In this document: positions 8,264-16,389 of the stretch, piece by piece
Layout: every line of letters begins with the position of its first letter
Numbering within the stretch: position 1 is the first letter of the stretch
DNA from: an uncultured Bacteroidales bacterium
GTDB taxonomy: Bacteria; Bacteroidota; Bacteroidia; Bacteroidales; Bacteroidaceae
DNA length: 58,046 bases
Assembly: GCA_902784475.1 (NCBI GenBank)
Contig: CACZUX010000004.1
Coordinates: 1 to 58,046 of the forward strand
Direction: 5' to 3'
The notes under the pieces: generated by a model
Told to the model about the DNA's origin: nothing
The model's database searches: none
The model's input: the letters and a program-made list of their open reading frames with translations, nothing else
Made by a program: the position numbers and the translations under genes

Positions 8264-9157
8264 ATGAAAAAGATACTCAGAGTCAGCAGTCCCAACGATT
8301 ATGCACGGTATGTGGATGCTCCGGTGTTGCACCCATTGATTAGCATCATTCATTATGACGAATTGGCGCCTTTCCGTCACAGTTTGAACAACTATGGTGT
8401 GTATGGGCTGTTCATCCAGCGTCAGTTCCCGTTCAACCTCTCTTACGGCATGAGAAAATTGCAGGTGAGTGACGGTTCCGTCATTGCCGTGGAACCCGGG
8501 CAAATCGGTGGTTTGGAAGACAATGGCGAGCGCATCTCGTTGTGCGGCTGGGTGCTGCTCTGGTCGCCCGAACTGTTGCACGGCAGCGAGTTGGAACGTC
8601 AGATAGACCGCTATCACTTCTTCTCGTATTTCTTTGACGGTTCGATGCGTATGGAGCCAGACGAATGGCTCTGCATCACGCAGTTGGTGGCGCAGATGCG
8701 ACAGGAGTTGCAGACGCATGAGGATTCGCCGTCTTTGCGGAAAGTGCTGCTGGCTTATCTGCGTCTGATACTGGAATATTGCAATCGCATCTATCTTCGC
8801 CAAATGTCCGAAGAGGAGAAAGGCAACAGCGATTTGCTGAAACGCTTTCATGACCTGTTGCAACAGTATTTCCGGGAGAACAGGCAGTTGACAAAGGGCT
8901 TGCCAACAGTGTCCTGGTGCGCGTCGGAATTAGCCTATTCGCCGCGCTACTTAGGCGATATAATACACAAAGCCACCGGTGGCACGGCCATCGGCTACAT
9001 CCACAACTACATTATCAATCAGGCGAAAAGTCTGCTGATGCAGGGGCATAACATCAGCGAGACCTCCCGTCTGTTGGGATTTGATTTTCCCCACCATTTC
9101 ACACGCATGTTCAAGCGTATAACCGGCCTGACGCCCAGTGAGTTTCTGGGAAAATAA
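8264..9157 (+). CDS. AraC-family transcriptional regulator
   Basis: 297 aa from ATG 8264 (an upstream TTG at 8255 lies inside the -7 box and is unlikely). Residues 15-130 form a cupin-like sensing domain. Residues 205-297 carry the two helix-turn-helix motifs of the AraC family (ASELAYSPRYLGDIIHKATG, then SETSRLLGFDFPHHFTRMFK) and end with the family signature GLTPSEFLGK. AraC proteins of this architecture often lie beside flavodoxin/oxidoreductase genes. Here it diverges from such an operon and also lies upstream of the efflux genes, so it may control either or both. The effector is unknown. Confidence 0.92.
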   Translation: MKKILRVSSPNDYARYVDAPVLHPLISIIHYDELAPFRHSLNNYGVYGLFIQRQFPFNLSYGMRKLQVSDGSVIAVEPGQIGGLEDNGERISLCGWVLLWSPELLHGSELERQIDRYHFFSYFFDGSMRMEPDEWLCITQLVAQMRQELQTHEDSPSLRKVLLAYLRLILEYCNRIYLRQMSEEEKGNSDLLKRFHDLLQQYFRENRQLTKGLPTVSWCASELAYSPRYLGDIIHKATGGTAIGYIHNYIINQAKSLLMQGHNISETSRLLGFDFPHHFTRMFKRITGLTPSEFLGK

Positions 9158-9274
9158 GCGGGTAATTCTGACTTTGTTTTATATAAACCGGATAAAATGA
9201 ATATTTTTTTTAATAAATGCATCAAAATGAAAAAAATATCGTACATTTACACCAAAATTTAATACCGGAAAGAC

Positions 9275-10549
9275 ATGAATAAATTGATTTTAGCTTTGAT
9301 GATGCTGCCGATGCCGGCATTGGGGCAGACTCTGGAAGAGTGTCAGCAGGCAGCAGAGAAGAATTATCCGCTGATACAGCAGTACGGCCTCATCGAGAAG
9401 ACCACAGAATTGACAGTGGCCAATATCCAGAAGGGATGGCTGCCGCAGGTGTCGGTGCAGGCACAAGCCACGTATCAGAATAAAGTGGTGGCATGGCCCG
9501 ATGAGATGCAACCGATGATGAGCGGCATGGGCATCAATATGGAGGGTCTGAAGAAGGACCAGTATCGTGTGGGCATCGATGTGCAGCAGACCATCTATGA
9601 CGGTGGCGTCATGGGCAGTCAGAAACGCATCGTCCGCGAACAGGGCAAGGTGCAGGAGGCGCAGAACGAAGTCAATATCTATAATGTTCGCATGCGTGTG
9701 AACGAGATGTATTTCGGCCTGCTGCTGATTGACGAAAAGATTAAGTTGAACACCGATCTGCAGACACTGCTGGAAGGCAACGAACGCGAGCTGGAATCAA
9801 TGACAGAGCGGGGCACTGCAGCCGAGAGTGACCTGCAGAGCGTGAGGGCAGAGCGACTCAACGCGGTGCAGAAGGGTATCGAGCTGGAATCGCAGAAGCA
9901 GATGTTGCTGAGAATGTTGAGTACATTCTGCGGGCTGGAGGTGAAGGAGGTGTCGAAGCCGCAAGCGACGGCCGAAGACGGAGGGCTGATGGCGGAAAAC
10001 CGTCGTCCGGAACTGAGGGCGCTGGATGCACAGATAGGCGTGCTGAATGCTCAGGAGAAGGCGCTCAATGCAGCGCTGATGCCGAAAATCGGAGCATTTG
10101 CTCAGGGTTACTACGGTTATCCGGGCTTGAATATGTTTGAGGACATGATGCGCCATCAATGGAGCTGGAACGGCATCGTCGGCGCCCGCTTGACGTGGAA
10201 TATCGGTGCCCTCTATACCCGAAAGAACGACAAGGCAAAACTGCAGTTGCAGCGTGATCTGACAGAAAATCATCGGGACGTGTTCCTCTTCAACAACAAT
10301 CTGGATCAGATTAGGCAGCGCGAGAACATAGAGCGCTACCGGAAACTGATGGCTCAGGACGGAGAGATTATCTCGCTGCGGCAGGCCGTGAGAAAGGCGG
10401 CAGAATCGAAGCTGACACACGGTATCATCGACGTGAATGATCTGGTGCGCGAAATCAATCAGGAGCATGCCGCCTGTGTGCAACAGTCGGTACACGAGAT
10501 TGAAATGCTGAAAGAAATATACGACAACAAATACACGACAAATAATTAA
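9275..10549 (+). CDS. TolC-family outer-membrane efflux channel
   Basis: 424 aa with a short signal peptide (MNKLILALMMLPMPALGQ). It is made of long amphipathic helices with the TolC/OEP pattern: TLEECQQAAEKNYPLI at the N-terminus, RVGIDVQQTIYDGG as a strand entry and ARLTWNIGALYT in the second repeat. The protein should form the trimeric outer-membrane exit duct for the efflux system encoded directly downstream. The gap to the adaptor gene is only 4 bp. The 117 bp between the AraC gene and this start hold an imperfect -7 box (TACATTTA at 9242-9249), so it may have its own weak promoter. Confidence 0.9.
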   Translation: MNKLILALMMLPMPALGQTLEECQQAAEKNYPLIQQYGLIEKTTELTVANIQKGWLPQVSVQAQATYQNKVVAWPDEMQPMMSGMGINMEGLKKDQYRVGIDVQQTIYDGGVMGSQKRIVREQGKVQEAQNEVNIYNVRMRVNEMYFGLLLIDEKIKLNTDLQTLLEGNERELESMTERGTAAESDLQSVRAERLNAVQKGIELESQKQMLLRMLSTFCGLEVKEVSKPQATAEDGGLMAENRRPELRALDAQIGVLNAQEKALNAALMPKIGAFAQGYYGYPGLNMFEDMMRHQWSWNGIVGARLTWNIGALYTRKNDKAKLQLQRDLTENHRDVFLFNNNLDQIRQRENIERYRKLMAQDGEIISLRQAVRKAAESKLTHGIIDVNDLVREINQEHAACVQQSVHEIEMLKEIYDNKYTTNN

Positions 10550-10553
10550 GCAT

Positions 10554-11444
10554 ATGAAAAGGATATATGTATTGGCAGGTGCGGCCCTGATGATGGCTGC
10601 CTGCGGTAACAAAGAGAAGGACTTCGATGCAACGGGAACGTTCGAGGCTACCGAGACGACCGTGTTTGCCGAACAGAGTGGGGCATTGTTGTCTTTCGAT
10701 GTGGAAGAGGGCGACAAGATTGATTCTGCTCGCCAAGTGGGGCTGATAGACACCACGCAGATTTGGCTGAAGATTCAGCAGACGGATGCAACCAAGGCAG
10801 TGTATCAGAGTCAGAAACCGGATATGGAACGGCAGATAGCAGCCACACGCCAGCAGTTGGCCAAAGCCCAACAAGACGAGCAGCGCTACCGCGAGCTGGT
10901 AGCCGACGGGGCGGCCCCATCAAAGATGTTCGACGATGCCACGAGTCAGGTGAAGGTGCTGCAGAAGCAGTTGGATGCGCAGATATCATCGCTGAGCACC
11001 AGCACTAAAGCCCTCGACAAGCAGACGGCAGCAGCCGAGGTTCAGAAAGAACAGTTGCTGGATATGCTACGCAAGTGCCACATCCTGACGCCCACCAAGG
11101 GCACCATACTCGAGAAATATGTGGAGAGAGGGGAGTTTGTGAGTGTGGGTAAGCCGCTGTTTAAAATCGCCGATACCGAGTTGATGCATCTGCGTGCCTA
11201 CGTCACTTCGGCCCAGTTGCAGAACATCAAGATCGGCCAGCAGGTAAAGGTGTTTGCCGACTATGGCGACGGACAACGTAAGGAGTACGCCGGCACCATC
11301 AGTTGGATATCCTCCCGCTCGGAGTTTACACCCAAGACCGTGCTCACCGACGATGAACGTGCCGACCTGGTATATGCCGTCAAGGTAGCGATTAAAAACG
11401 ACGGATTCGTGAAGATCGGTATGTACGGAGAGGTGAAGTTTTAA
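10554..11444 (+). CDS. HlyD-family periplasmic adaptor lipoprotein
   Basis: 296 aa. Lipobox at LMMAACGNKEKD, so the protein is probably anchored by a lipid in the inner or outer membrane. The split biotinyl-lipoyl domain is visible as ATETTVFAEQSGALLSFDVEEGD and ILTPTKGTILEKYVERGEFV, with a Gln/Lys-rich coiled-coil hairpin between (about 85-160) and a beta-barrel after it (LRAYVTSAQLQNIKIGQQVKV). It links the ABC permeases to the TolC-like channel. The stop codon runs straight into a heptanucleotide array. Confidence 0.92.
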   Translation: MKRIYVLAGAALMMAACGNKEKDFDATGTFEATETTVFAEQSGALLSFDVEEGDKIDSARQVGLIDTTQIWLKIQQTDATKAVYQSQKPDMERQIAATRQQLAKAQQDEQRYRELVADGAAPSKMFDDATSQVKVLQKQLDAQISSLSTSTKALDKQTAAAEVQKEQLLDMLRKCHILTPTKGTILEKYVERGEFVSVGKPLFKIADTELMHLRAYVTSAQLQNIKIGQQVKVFADYGDGQRKEYAGTISWISSRSEFTPKTVLTDDERADLVYAVKVAIKNDGFVKIGMYGEVKF

Positions 11445-11498
11445 TTGATAATTGACAATTGATAATTGACAATTGATAATTGAGAATTGAAAATTAAC
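11443..11498. repeat. heptanucleotide array between the adaptor and ATPase genes
   Basis: Eight 7-mers in phase: AATTGAT, AATTGAC, AATTGAT, AATTGAC, AATTGAT, AATTGAG, AATTGAA, AATTAAC. It starts inside the stop codon of the adaptor gene, fills the whole intergenic space, and a ninth degenerate unit (AATGATG) contains the start codon of the ATPase gene. Confidence 0.9.
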
Positions 11499-11499
11499 A

Positions 11500-12963
11500 A
11501 TGATGGATGCTATTGTTGTTAATAGCGTGTCGAAGTCGTACGGCAAGGTGCAGGCACTCAGCGATGTGTCGTTCTCTGTCGGCAAGGGCGAAGTCTTCGG
11601 ACTGATCGGTCCCGACGGCGCCGGCAAGACTTCGATGTTTCGCATCCTCTGCTCGTTGTTGCTGCCTGATGCGGGCACGGCAACAGTAGATGGCTACGAT
11701 GTGGTGAAGCAGATGCGCGAGGTGCGTCGCAGGACCGGTTATATGCCGGGCAAGTTCTCCCTCTACCAGGACCTCACCATTGAAGAGAACCTGAAATTCT
11801 TTGCCACCCTTTTCGGCACCACTGTTGATGAAGGTTACGATACGATCAAGGCCATTTATTCGCAGATAGAACGCTTCAAAGACCGCAAGGCTGGTGCCCT
11901 CTCGGGAGGCATGAAGCAGAAGCTGGCGCTCTCGTGTGCATTGGTGCACCAGCCCAGTGTCCTCTTCCTTGACGAGCCCACCACGGGCGTCGATCCCGTG
12001 AGCCGTAAGGAGTTGTGGGAAATGCTGCTGTCGTTGAAGGAAAGTGGCATTACCATTGTGGCTTCAACGCCTTATCTCGATGAGGTGCGCTGCTGCGAGC
12101 GCGTCGCTTTCCTGGACCAGGGAAAGGTGCGCGGCATCGGCACTCCTGATGATATTCTCACCCAGTTTGCCAGTATCTTTAACCCGCCGGGCATTGAACA
12201 CGGGAAAGACACAGAGGTAAAAGACGATAACGTCATCGAAGTAGAGCATCTGGTAAAGGCCTTTGGTGATTTCCATGCCGTTGACGACATTTCATTCAAC
12301 GTTAAGAGGGGTGAAATATTCGGATTCTTGGGAGCTAACGGTGCCGGTAAGACGACGGCGATGCACATGCTGACCGGTCTGAACCAGCCCACCAGCGGAA
12401 CGGGTAGGGTGGTAGGCTTCGACATCCGCACGGAATACGAACAAATCAAGAAGCACATAGGCTATATGTCGCAGCGCTTCTCGCTCTACGAAGACCTCAC
12501 CGTTGCCGAGAATATCCGTCTCTTTGCCGGTATCTACGGTATGGACGCCGACGAGGTGGAGCGCAAGATGGACGAGGTCCTGAAACAGTTGAAGTTTGAA
12601 GATCACAAGAACGATCTGGTGGGTTCGCTGCCTCTCGGTTGGAAGCAGAAGCTGGCCTTTTCCGTCTCGATATTCCACGATCCGGGAGTGGTGTTCCTTG
12701 ACGAACCTACAGGTGGCGTCGATCCTGCGACGCGTCGTCAGTTCTGGGAACTTATCTACGACGCTGCCCATCGCGGCATCACCATTTTTGTAACCACACA
12801 CTATATGGACGAGGCAGAATATTGCGACCGCATCTCTATCATGGTGGACGGCAAAATCAGTGCACTCGGCACACCCGATGAGCTGAAACAGCGTCTCCAC
12901 CAGCCCGATATGGACCACGTGTTCACCTATTTGGCCCGCCAGGCCACACGATCTTCGGATTGA
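11500..12963 (+). CDS. ABC transporter ATPase with two nucleotide-binding domains
   Basis: 487 aa. NBD1: Walker A GPDGAGKTS (about residue 40), signature LSGGMKQK, Walker B VLFLDEPTTGVDP. NBD2 begins at about residue 245: Walker A GANGAGKTT, Walker B VVFLDEPTGGVDP and switch His in VTTHYMDEAE. NBD2's signature is degenerate (LPLGWKQK in place of LSGGxxQ), so one of the two composite ATP sites may be weak. In NBD1 the switch region reads ASTPYLDEV, without His. Fused NBDs of this type power ABC-2 permease pairs of the YbhFSR kind, and two such permeases follow. Start: ATG at 11500 or 11503, both at the edge of the repeat array. Confidence 0.93.
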   Translation: MMDAIVVNSVSKSYGKVQALSDVSFSVGKGEVFGLIGPDGAGKTSMFRILCSLLLPDAGTATVDGYDVVKQMREVRRRTGYMPGKFSLYQDLTIEENLKFFATLFGTTVDEGYDTIKAIYSQIERFKDRKAGALSGGMKQKLALSCALVHQPSVLFLDEPTTGVDPVSRKELWEMLLSLKESGITIVASTPYLDEVRCCERVAFLDQGKVRGIGTPDDILTQFASIFNPPGIEHGKDTEVKDDNVIEVEHLVKAFGDFHAVDDISFNVKRGEIFGFLGANGAGKTTAMHMLTGLNQPTSGTGRVVGFDIRTEYEQIKKHIGYMSQRFSLYEDLTVAENIRLFAGIYGMDADEVERKMDEVLKQLKFEDHKNDLVGSLPLGWKQKLAFSVSIFHDPGVVFLDEPTGGVDPATRRQFWELIYDAAHRGITIFVTTHYMDEAEYCDRISIMVDGKISALGTPDELKQRLHQPDMDHVFTYLARQATRSSD

Positions 12964-12964
12964 G

Positions 12965-12999
12965 GGTTCATGGTTCATGGTTAATGATCAATGGTCAAT
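12965..12999. repeat. heptanucleotide array between the ATPase and first permease genes
   Basis: Five 7-mers in phase: GGTTCAT, GGTTCAT, GGTTAAT, GATCAAT, GGTCAAT. The array begins one base after the ATPase stop codon and ends 3 bp before the preferred permease ATG; an in-frame ATG at 12991 lies inside it. Confidence 0.85.
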
Positions 13000-13002
13000 G
13001 AA

Positions 13003-14052
13003 ATGAAACAGTTTATAGCATTTGTAATCAAGGAAACCAAGCATATTCTGCGTGACAAGCGTACGATGCTGATACTCTTCGGAATGCCTGTGGTGATGAT
13101 GCTGCTCTTTGGCTTTGCCATCACCACCGATGTGAAGAATGTGCGCACGGCGGTGGTGACCTCCGAGATGTCGCCCCGCACCCAGCAGGCTGTGGAACGA
13201 CTGGCGCAATCAGAATATTTTATCATCACGCAAACGGTGAACACCCCACAGGAGGCGGAGCGGCTCATTCGTCGTCAGAAGGCCGATATGGCGCTGGTGT
13301 TTACACAGAATCGAGGCATGCAAATCATGGTTGACGGCAGCGACCCCAATATGGCTCAGCAATGGACCACCTACGCCCGGCAAACCCTCTCACCTGTCAA
13401 CTTTCACCTGTCACCTGTCAACTCTCGCCTGTTATACAATCCTCAGATGAAGTCGGCGTATAATTTCGTTCCGGCCATCATGGGTATGCTGCTGATGCTT
13501 ATCTGCGCCATGATGACATCGATATCCATCGTTCGCGAAAAGGAGAAAGGCACTATGGAGGTGCTGTTGGTATCGCCCGTTCGTCCCTTGATGGTGATTA
13601 TCGCCAAGGCGGTGCCTTATCTGGTGCTGGCCTTCGGCATCTTGATTTCCATCTTGCTGATGTCACGCTACGTGCTGGGAGTGCCCATAGCAGGTCCGTT
13701 GTTTTGGATTCTGGCAGTGAGTACCCTTTATATTTTATTGGCACTCTCGTTGGGATTGCTCATCTCCAATGTGGCACAAACACAACTCGTAGCCTTGTTG
13801 ATGTCGGCTATGGTATTGCTGATGCCTGTGGTGATGCTGTCGGGTATGATATTCCCCGTAGAATCGATGCCGCAAGTGTTGCAGTGGCTGGCTGCACTGG
13901 TTCCTCCACGCTACTATATCCAGGCTATGCGCAAGCTGATGATTATGGGTGTGGGCATAAGAGAAGTGGCTCACGAGGTGGCTGTGATGGCTGGCATGAC
14001 GGTGGTGCTGTTGGCCATCGCACTGAAGAAATTTAACGTAAGATTAGAGTAG
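13003..14052 (+). CDS. ABC-2 type permease of the efflux system (first)
   Basis: About 349 aa from ATG 13003 (MKQFIAFVIKETKHILRDK); an ATG at 12991 inside the repeat array would add MVNE. Layout is typical of ABC-2 permeases: one N-terminal membrane helix (MLILFGMPVVMMLLFGFAI), a periplasmic domain of about 130 residues, then five C-terminal helices, with the REKEKGTMEVLLVSPV coupling loop. In the periplasmic domain a 42-bp heptanucleotide array adds 14 residues (SPVNFHLSPVNSRL) without breaking the frame. It probably pairs with the next permease. Confidence 0.92.
   Translation: MKQFIAFVIKETKHILRDKRTMLILFGMPVVMMLLFGFAITTDVKNVRTAVVTSEMSPRTQQAVERLAQSEYFIITQTVNTPQEAERLIRRQKADMALVFTQNRGMQIMVDGSDPNMAQQWTTYARQTLSPVNFHLSPVNSRLLYNPQMKSAYNFVPAIMGMLLMLICAMMTSISIVREKEKGTMEVLLVSPVRPLMVIIAKAVPYLVLAFGILISILLMSRYVLGVPIAGPLFWILAVSTLYILLALSLGLLISNVAQTQLVALLMSAMVLLMPVVMLSGMIFPVESMPQVLQWLAALVPPRYYIQAMRKLMIMGVGIREVAHEVAVMAGMTVVLLAIALKKFNVRLE
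13390..13431. repeat. heptanucleotide array inside the first permease gene
   Basis: Six 7-mers: TCACCTG, TCAACTT, TCACCTG, TCACCTG, TCAACTC, TCGCCTG. Six units make 42 bp, so the frame is kept; they encode the partly repeated stretch SPVNFHLSPVNSRL just before the conserved LLYNPQ. Confidence 0.88.
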
Positions 14053-14056
14053 AATA

Positions 14057-15094
14057 ATGACACTGAAACATCTTATACGGAAAGAGTTCCTGCAGATACG
14101 CCGCAATTCGTTTCTTCCCAAACTCATCGTCATGTTCCCCATCGTGGTCATGTGCCTCATGCCGTGGGTGATGCAGATGGACGTGAAGAACGTCGTGGTG
14201 GACGTGGTTGACATAGACCACACTGTGGAGTCGCAACGCTTGGTGCAACAGATTGCGGCCTCCAACTATTTTATTTTTGGCGGCCAGAAAGACACCTACG
14301 CTGAGGCAATGAAGGACATCGAAAAGGGCAGTGCTGATATCATCCTCGAAATTCGTGATGGCCAATATCTTATAGCCGCCAATGCCGTCAACGGCACCAA
14401 GGGCTCGATGGGCAGCGTCTATCTGAGTCAGATAGTCAGTGCTCCTTTCTCGGCGTCCTCGGCAATTTCTGTACTAACGCTCTACAATAAACAGCAGGAC
14501 TATAAACTCTTCATGATTCCTGCACTTTTTGCCATTGTAATGATGCTGATGACGGGCTTTCTGCCCACACTCAACATCGTTGGCGAGAAAGAGGCTGGCA
14601 CTATCGAACAAATCAACGTCACCCCTGTCTCCAAGTGGTCGTTCATCCTCGCTAAACTCATTCCTTACTGGCTCATCGCGCTTTTTGTCATCACCGTGTG
14701 CTTGCTATTGGCATGGATTGTCTATGGCATCACGCCTGCAGGGCCGTTGTGGCTCATCTACGTGCTTGCCATGCTTCTGGCGTTGTTCTTCTCGTCGTTC
14801 GGACTCATCGTGTCCAACTACTCCGACACCATGCAGCAAGCCATGTTCGTCATGTGGTTCTTTGTAGTGTGCATCATGCTGCTCTCGGGACTTTTCACCC
14901 CCACGCGCTCTATGCCGGAGTGGGCTTACATGACCACCTACATCAACCCCATGCGCTACTTCATCGATGCCATCCGCACCATATTCATTCGTGGTGGAGG
15001 TCTGTACGAAACAGCCCATCAGGTCTTAGCCCTTGCGGGCATAGGTGCGCTGATGGGATGTTGGGCTGTGCAGAGCTATAAGAAGAACAGTTAA
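14057..15094 (+). CDS. ABC-2 type permease of the efflux system (second)
   Basis: 345 aa, starting 4 bp after the first permease. Same architecture: N-terminal helix (LIVMFPIVVMCLMPWVM), periplasmic domain (about 40-165) and C-terminal helices, with the coupling segment GEKEAGTIEQINVTPVSKW and the conserved helix end FTPTRSMPEWAYMTTYINPM. It forms a heterodimer with the preceding permease by inference. It is the last gene of the efflux operon and converges on mnmE with only 20 bp between; no terminator hairpin is visible in that gap. Confidence 0.92.
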   Translation: MTLKHLIRKEFLQIRRNSFLPKLIVMFPIVVMCLMPWVMQMDVKNVVVDVVDIDHTVESQRLVQQIAASNYFIFGGQKDTYAEAMKDIEKGSADIILEIRDGQYLIAANAVNGTKGSMGSVYLSQIVSAPFSASSAISVLTLYNKQQDYKLFMIPALFAIVMMLMTGFLPTLNIVGEKEAGTIEQINVTPVSKWSFILAKLIPYWLIALFVITVCLLLAWIVYGITPAGPLWLIYVLAMLLALFFSSFGLIVSNYSDTMQQAMFVMWFFVVCIMLLSGLFTPTRSMPEWAYMTTYINPMRYFIDAIRTIFIRGGGLYETAHQVLALAGIGALMGCWAVQSYKKNS

Positions 15095-15114
15095 AAGACT
15101 TTCCCACGCAAAAC

Positions 15115-16389
15115 CTACTTTCCGATGCAGAAGTGGCGGAAAATGTTGTGGAGCGTTTCGTCGGAAGTGATGGCGCCGCCGGTGATTTCGCCCAAGTGTT
15201 GCAGACAAAGGCGCAGGTCCTCGCCTGCAAGGTCGGTGGGGATGCCCTGATGTAAAGCCTCTGAGGCGCGGCGCAGGTCGTCAAGGGCCAGGGAAAGTGC
15301 CTCCTTGTGACGCGCATTGGAGATGACGGTGGACGAATGATTGTCGCCCACAACGTCCAACAACTGTGAACGAAGATTGTCCAGTCCGAGGCCGTTGATG
15401 GCCTGAAAATCTTCGCTCTTGTTGAGGATGCGGATGACCTGCTGGTCGGCACGCGGTGAGAAGTCAGGGTAGGGTACCCCGGGTTCGGCAACAAGCAGCA
15501 CAATGCGGGCACGCTCCGCCGCGCGGAGAGAGCGCTCTATGCCCATACGCTCCACCGTGTCGTCGGTGTGGCGCAGGCCTGCTGTGTCAATAAAACGGAA
15601 AAGTCGGCCGCCGATGGTGACGATGTCCTCTACGGTGTCGCGTGTGGTGCCCTGCACATCGGAGACAATGGCGCGGTCGTCGCCCAACAGCGCGTTGAGC
15701 AGCGTGCTCTTGCCTACATTGGGTGCGCCGAGGATGGCCACGGGAATGCCCTCCCTGATGGCATTGCCTTCGCTGAAGGAGTTGATGAGTCTTGAAATGT
15801 GGTCGTCGAGGGATTGGAGGAGGTCAAACAACTCTGTGCGGTCGGCGAACTCGACGTCCTGGTCGGAGAAGTCCAACTCCAGTTCTATTAGGGAGGTGAG
15901 GTGGAGGAGCTGTTCACGCAACTCCTGCAGGCGGGTAGTAATGCCACCGCGCAGTTGGGAGAGCGCCAGGCGGTGTTGCGAACTGTTTTCCGAAGCGATG
16001 AGGTCGGCCACGGCCTCGGCCTGCGAGAGGTCCATCTTGCCGTTGAGGAAAGCTCTTTGGGTGAATTCGCCAGGCTCAGCCATGCGGTAACCTTCCTTTA
16101 CGAGCAGCTCCAAGATTTTATTCATTATATACCTTGAGCCGTGACAGCTTATCTCGGCAGACTCTTCTCCCGTATAACTGTGAGGAGCCTTGAATACCGA
16201 CACCATCACCTCGTCGATAATATCTGTTCCGTTCTTGATGTGTCCGTAGTGGATGGTGTTGGGCTTTACTTTTGTGAGGTCTTTTGTGAATACACGTGAA
16301 AGAATCTCAAGAGACTTTTCGCCTGAGATTCTTATTATTCCTAATGCGCCACCTGGTACTGTGGCTAAAGCGCAAATTGTCTCGTTCAT
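15115..16389 (-). CDS. mnmE: tRNA uridine-5-carboxymethylaminomethyl modification GTPase MnmE
   Basis: 424 aa. With MnmG it makes the cmnm5 group on U34 of tRNAs reading split codon boxes. N-terminal folate-binding domain (ICALATVPGGALGIIRISG), helical domain, an inserted G domain and the hallmark C-terminus FCIGK with the catalytic Cys. G1 is GAPNVGKST and G3 DTAGLR. G4 reads NKSE where NKxD is expected (15412-15423), and the protein is shorter than the usual 450 or so residues. Last gene of the serS-led operon; its start abuts the stop of the phosphorylase gene with no gap. Confidence 0.96.
   Translation of the reverse strand: MNETICALATVPGGALGIIRISGEKSLEILSRVFTKDLTKVKPNTIHYGHIKNGTDIIDEVMVSVFKAPHSYTGEESAEISCHGSRYIMNKILELLVKEGYRMAEPGEFTQRAFLNGKMDLSQAEAVADLIASENSSQHRLALSQLRGGITTRLQELREQLLHLTSLIELELDFSDQDVEFADRTELFDLLQSLDDHISRLINSFSEGNAIREGIPVAILGAPNVGKSTLLNALLGDDRAIVSDVQGTTRDTVEDIVTIGGRLFRFIDTAGLRHTDDTVERMGIERSLRAAERARIVLLVAEPGVPYPDFSPRADQQVIRILNKSEDFQAINGLGLDNLRSQLLDVVGDNHSSTVISNARHKEALSLALDDLRRASEALHQGIPTDLAGEDLRLCLQHLGEITGGAITSDETLHNIFRHFCIGK

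Noticed and set aside
11443..13431. CRISPR array
   Set aside because: The repeats have period 7 with no spacers and no cas genes nearby; they are simple tandem arrays.
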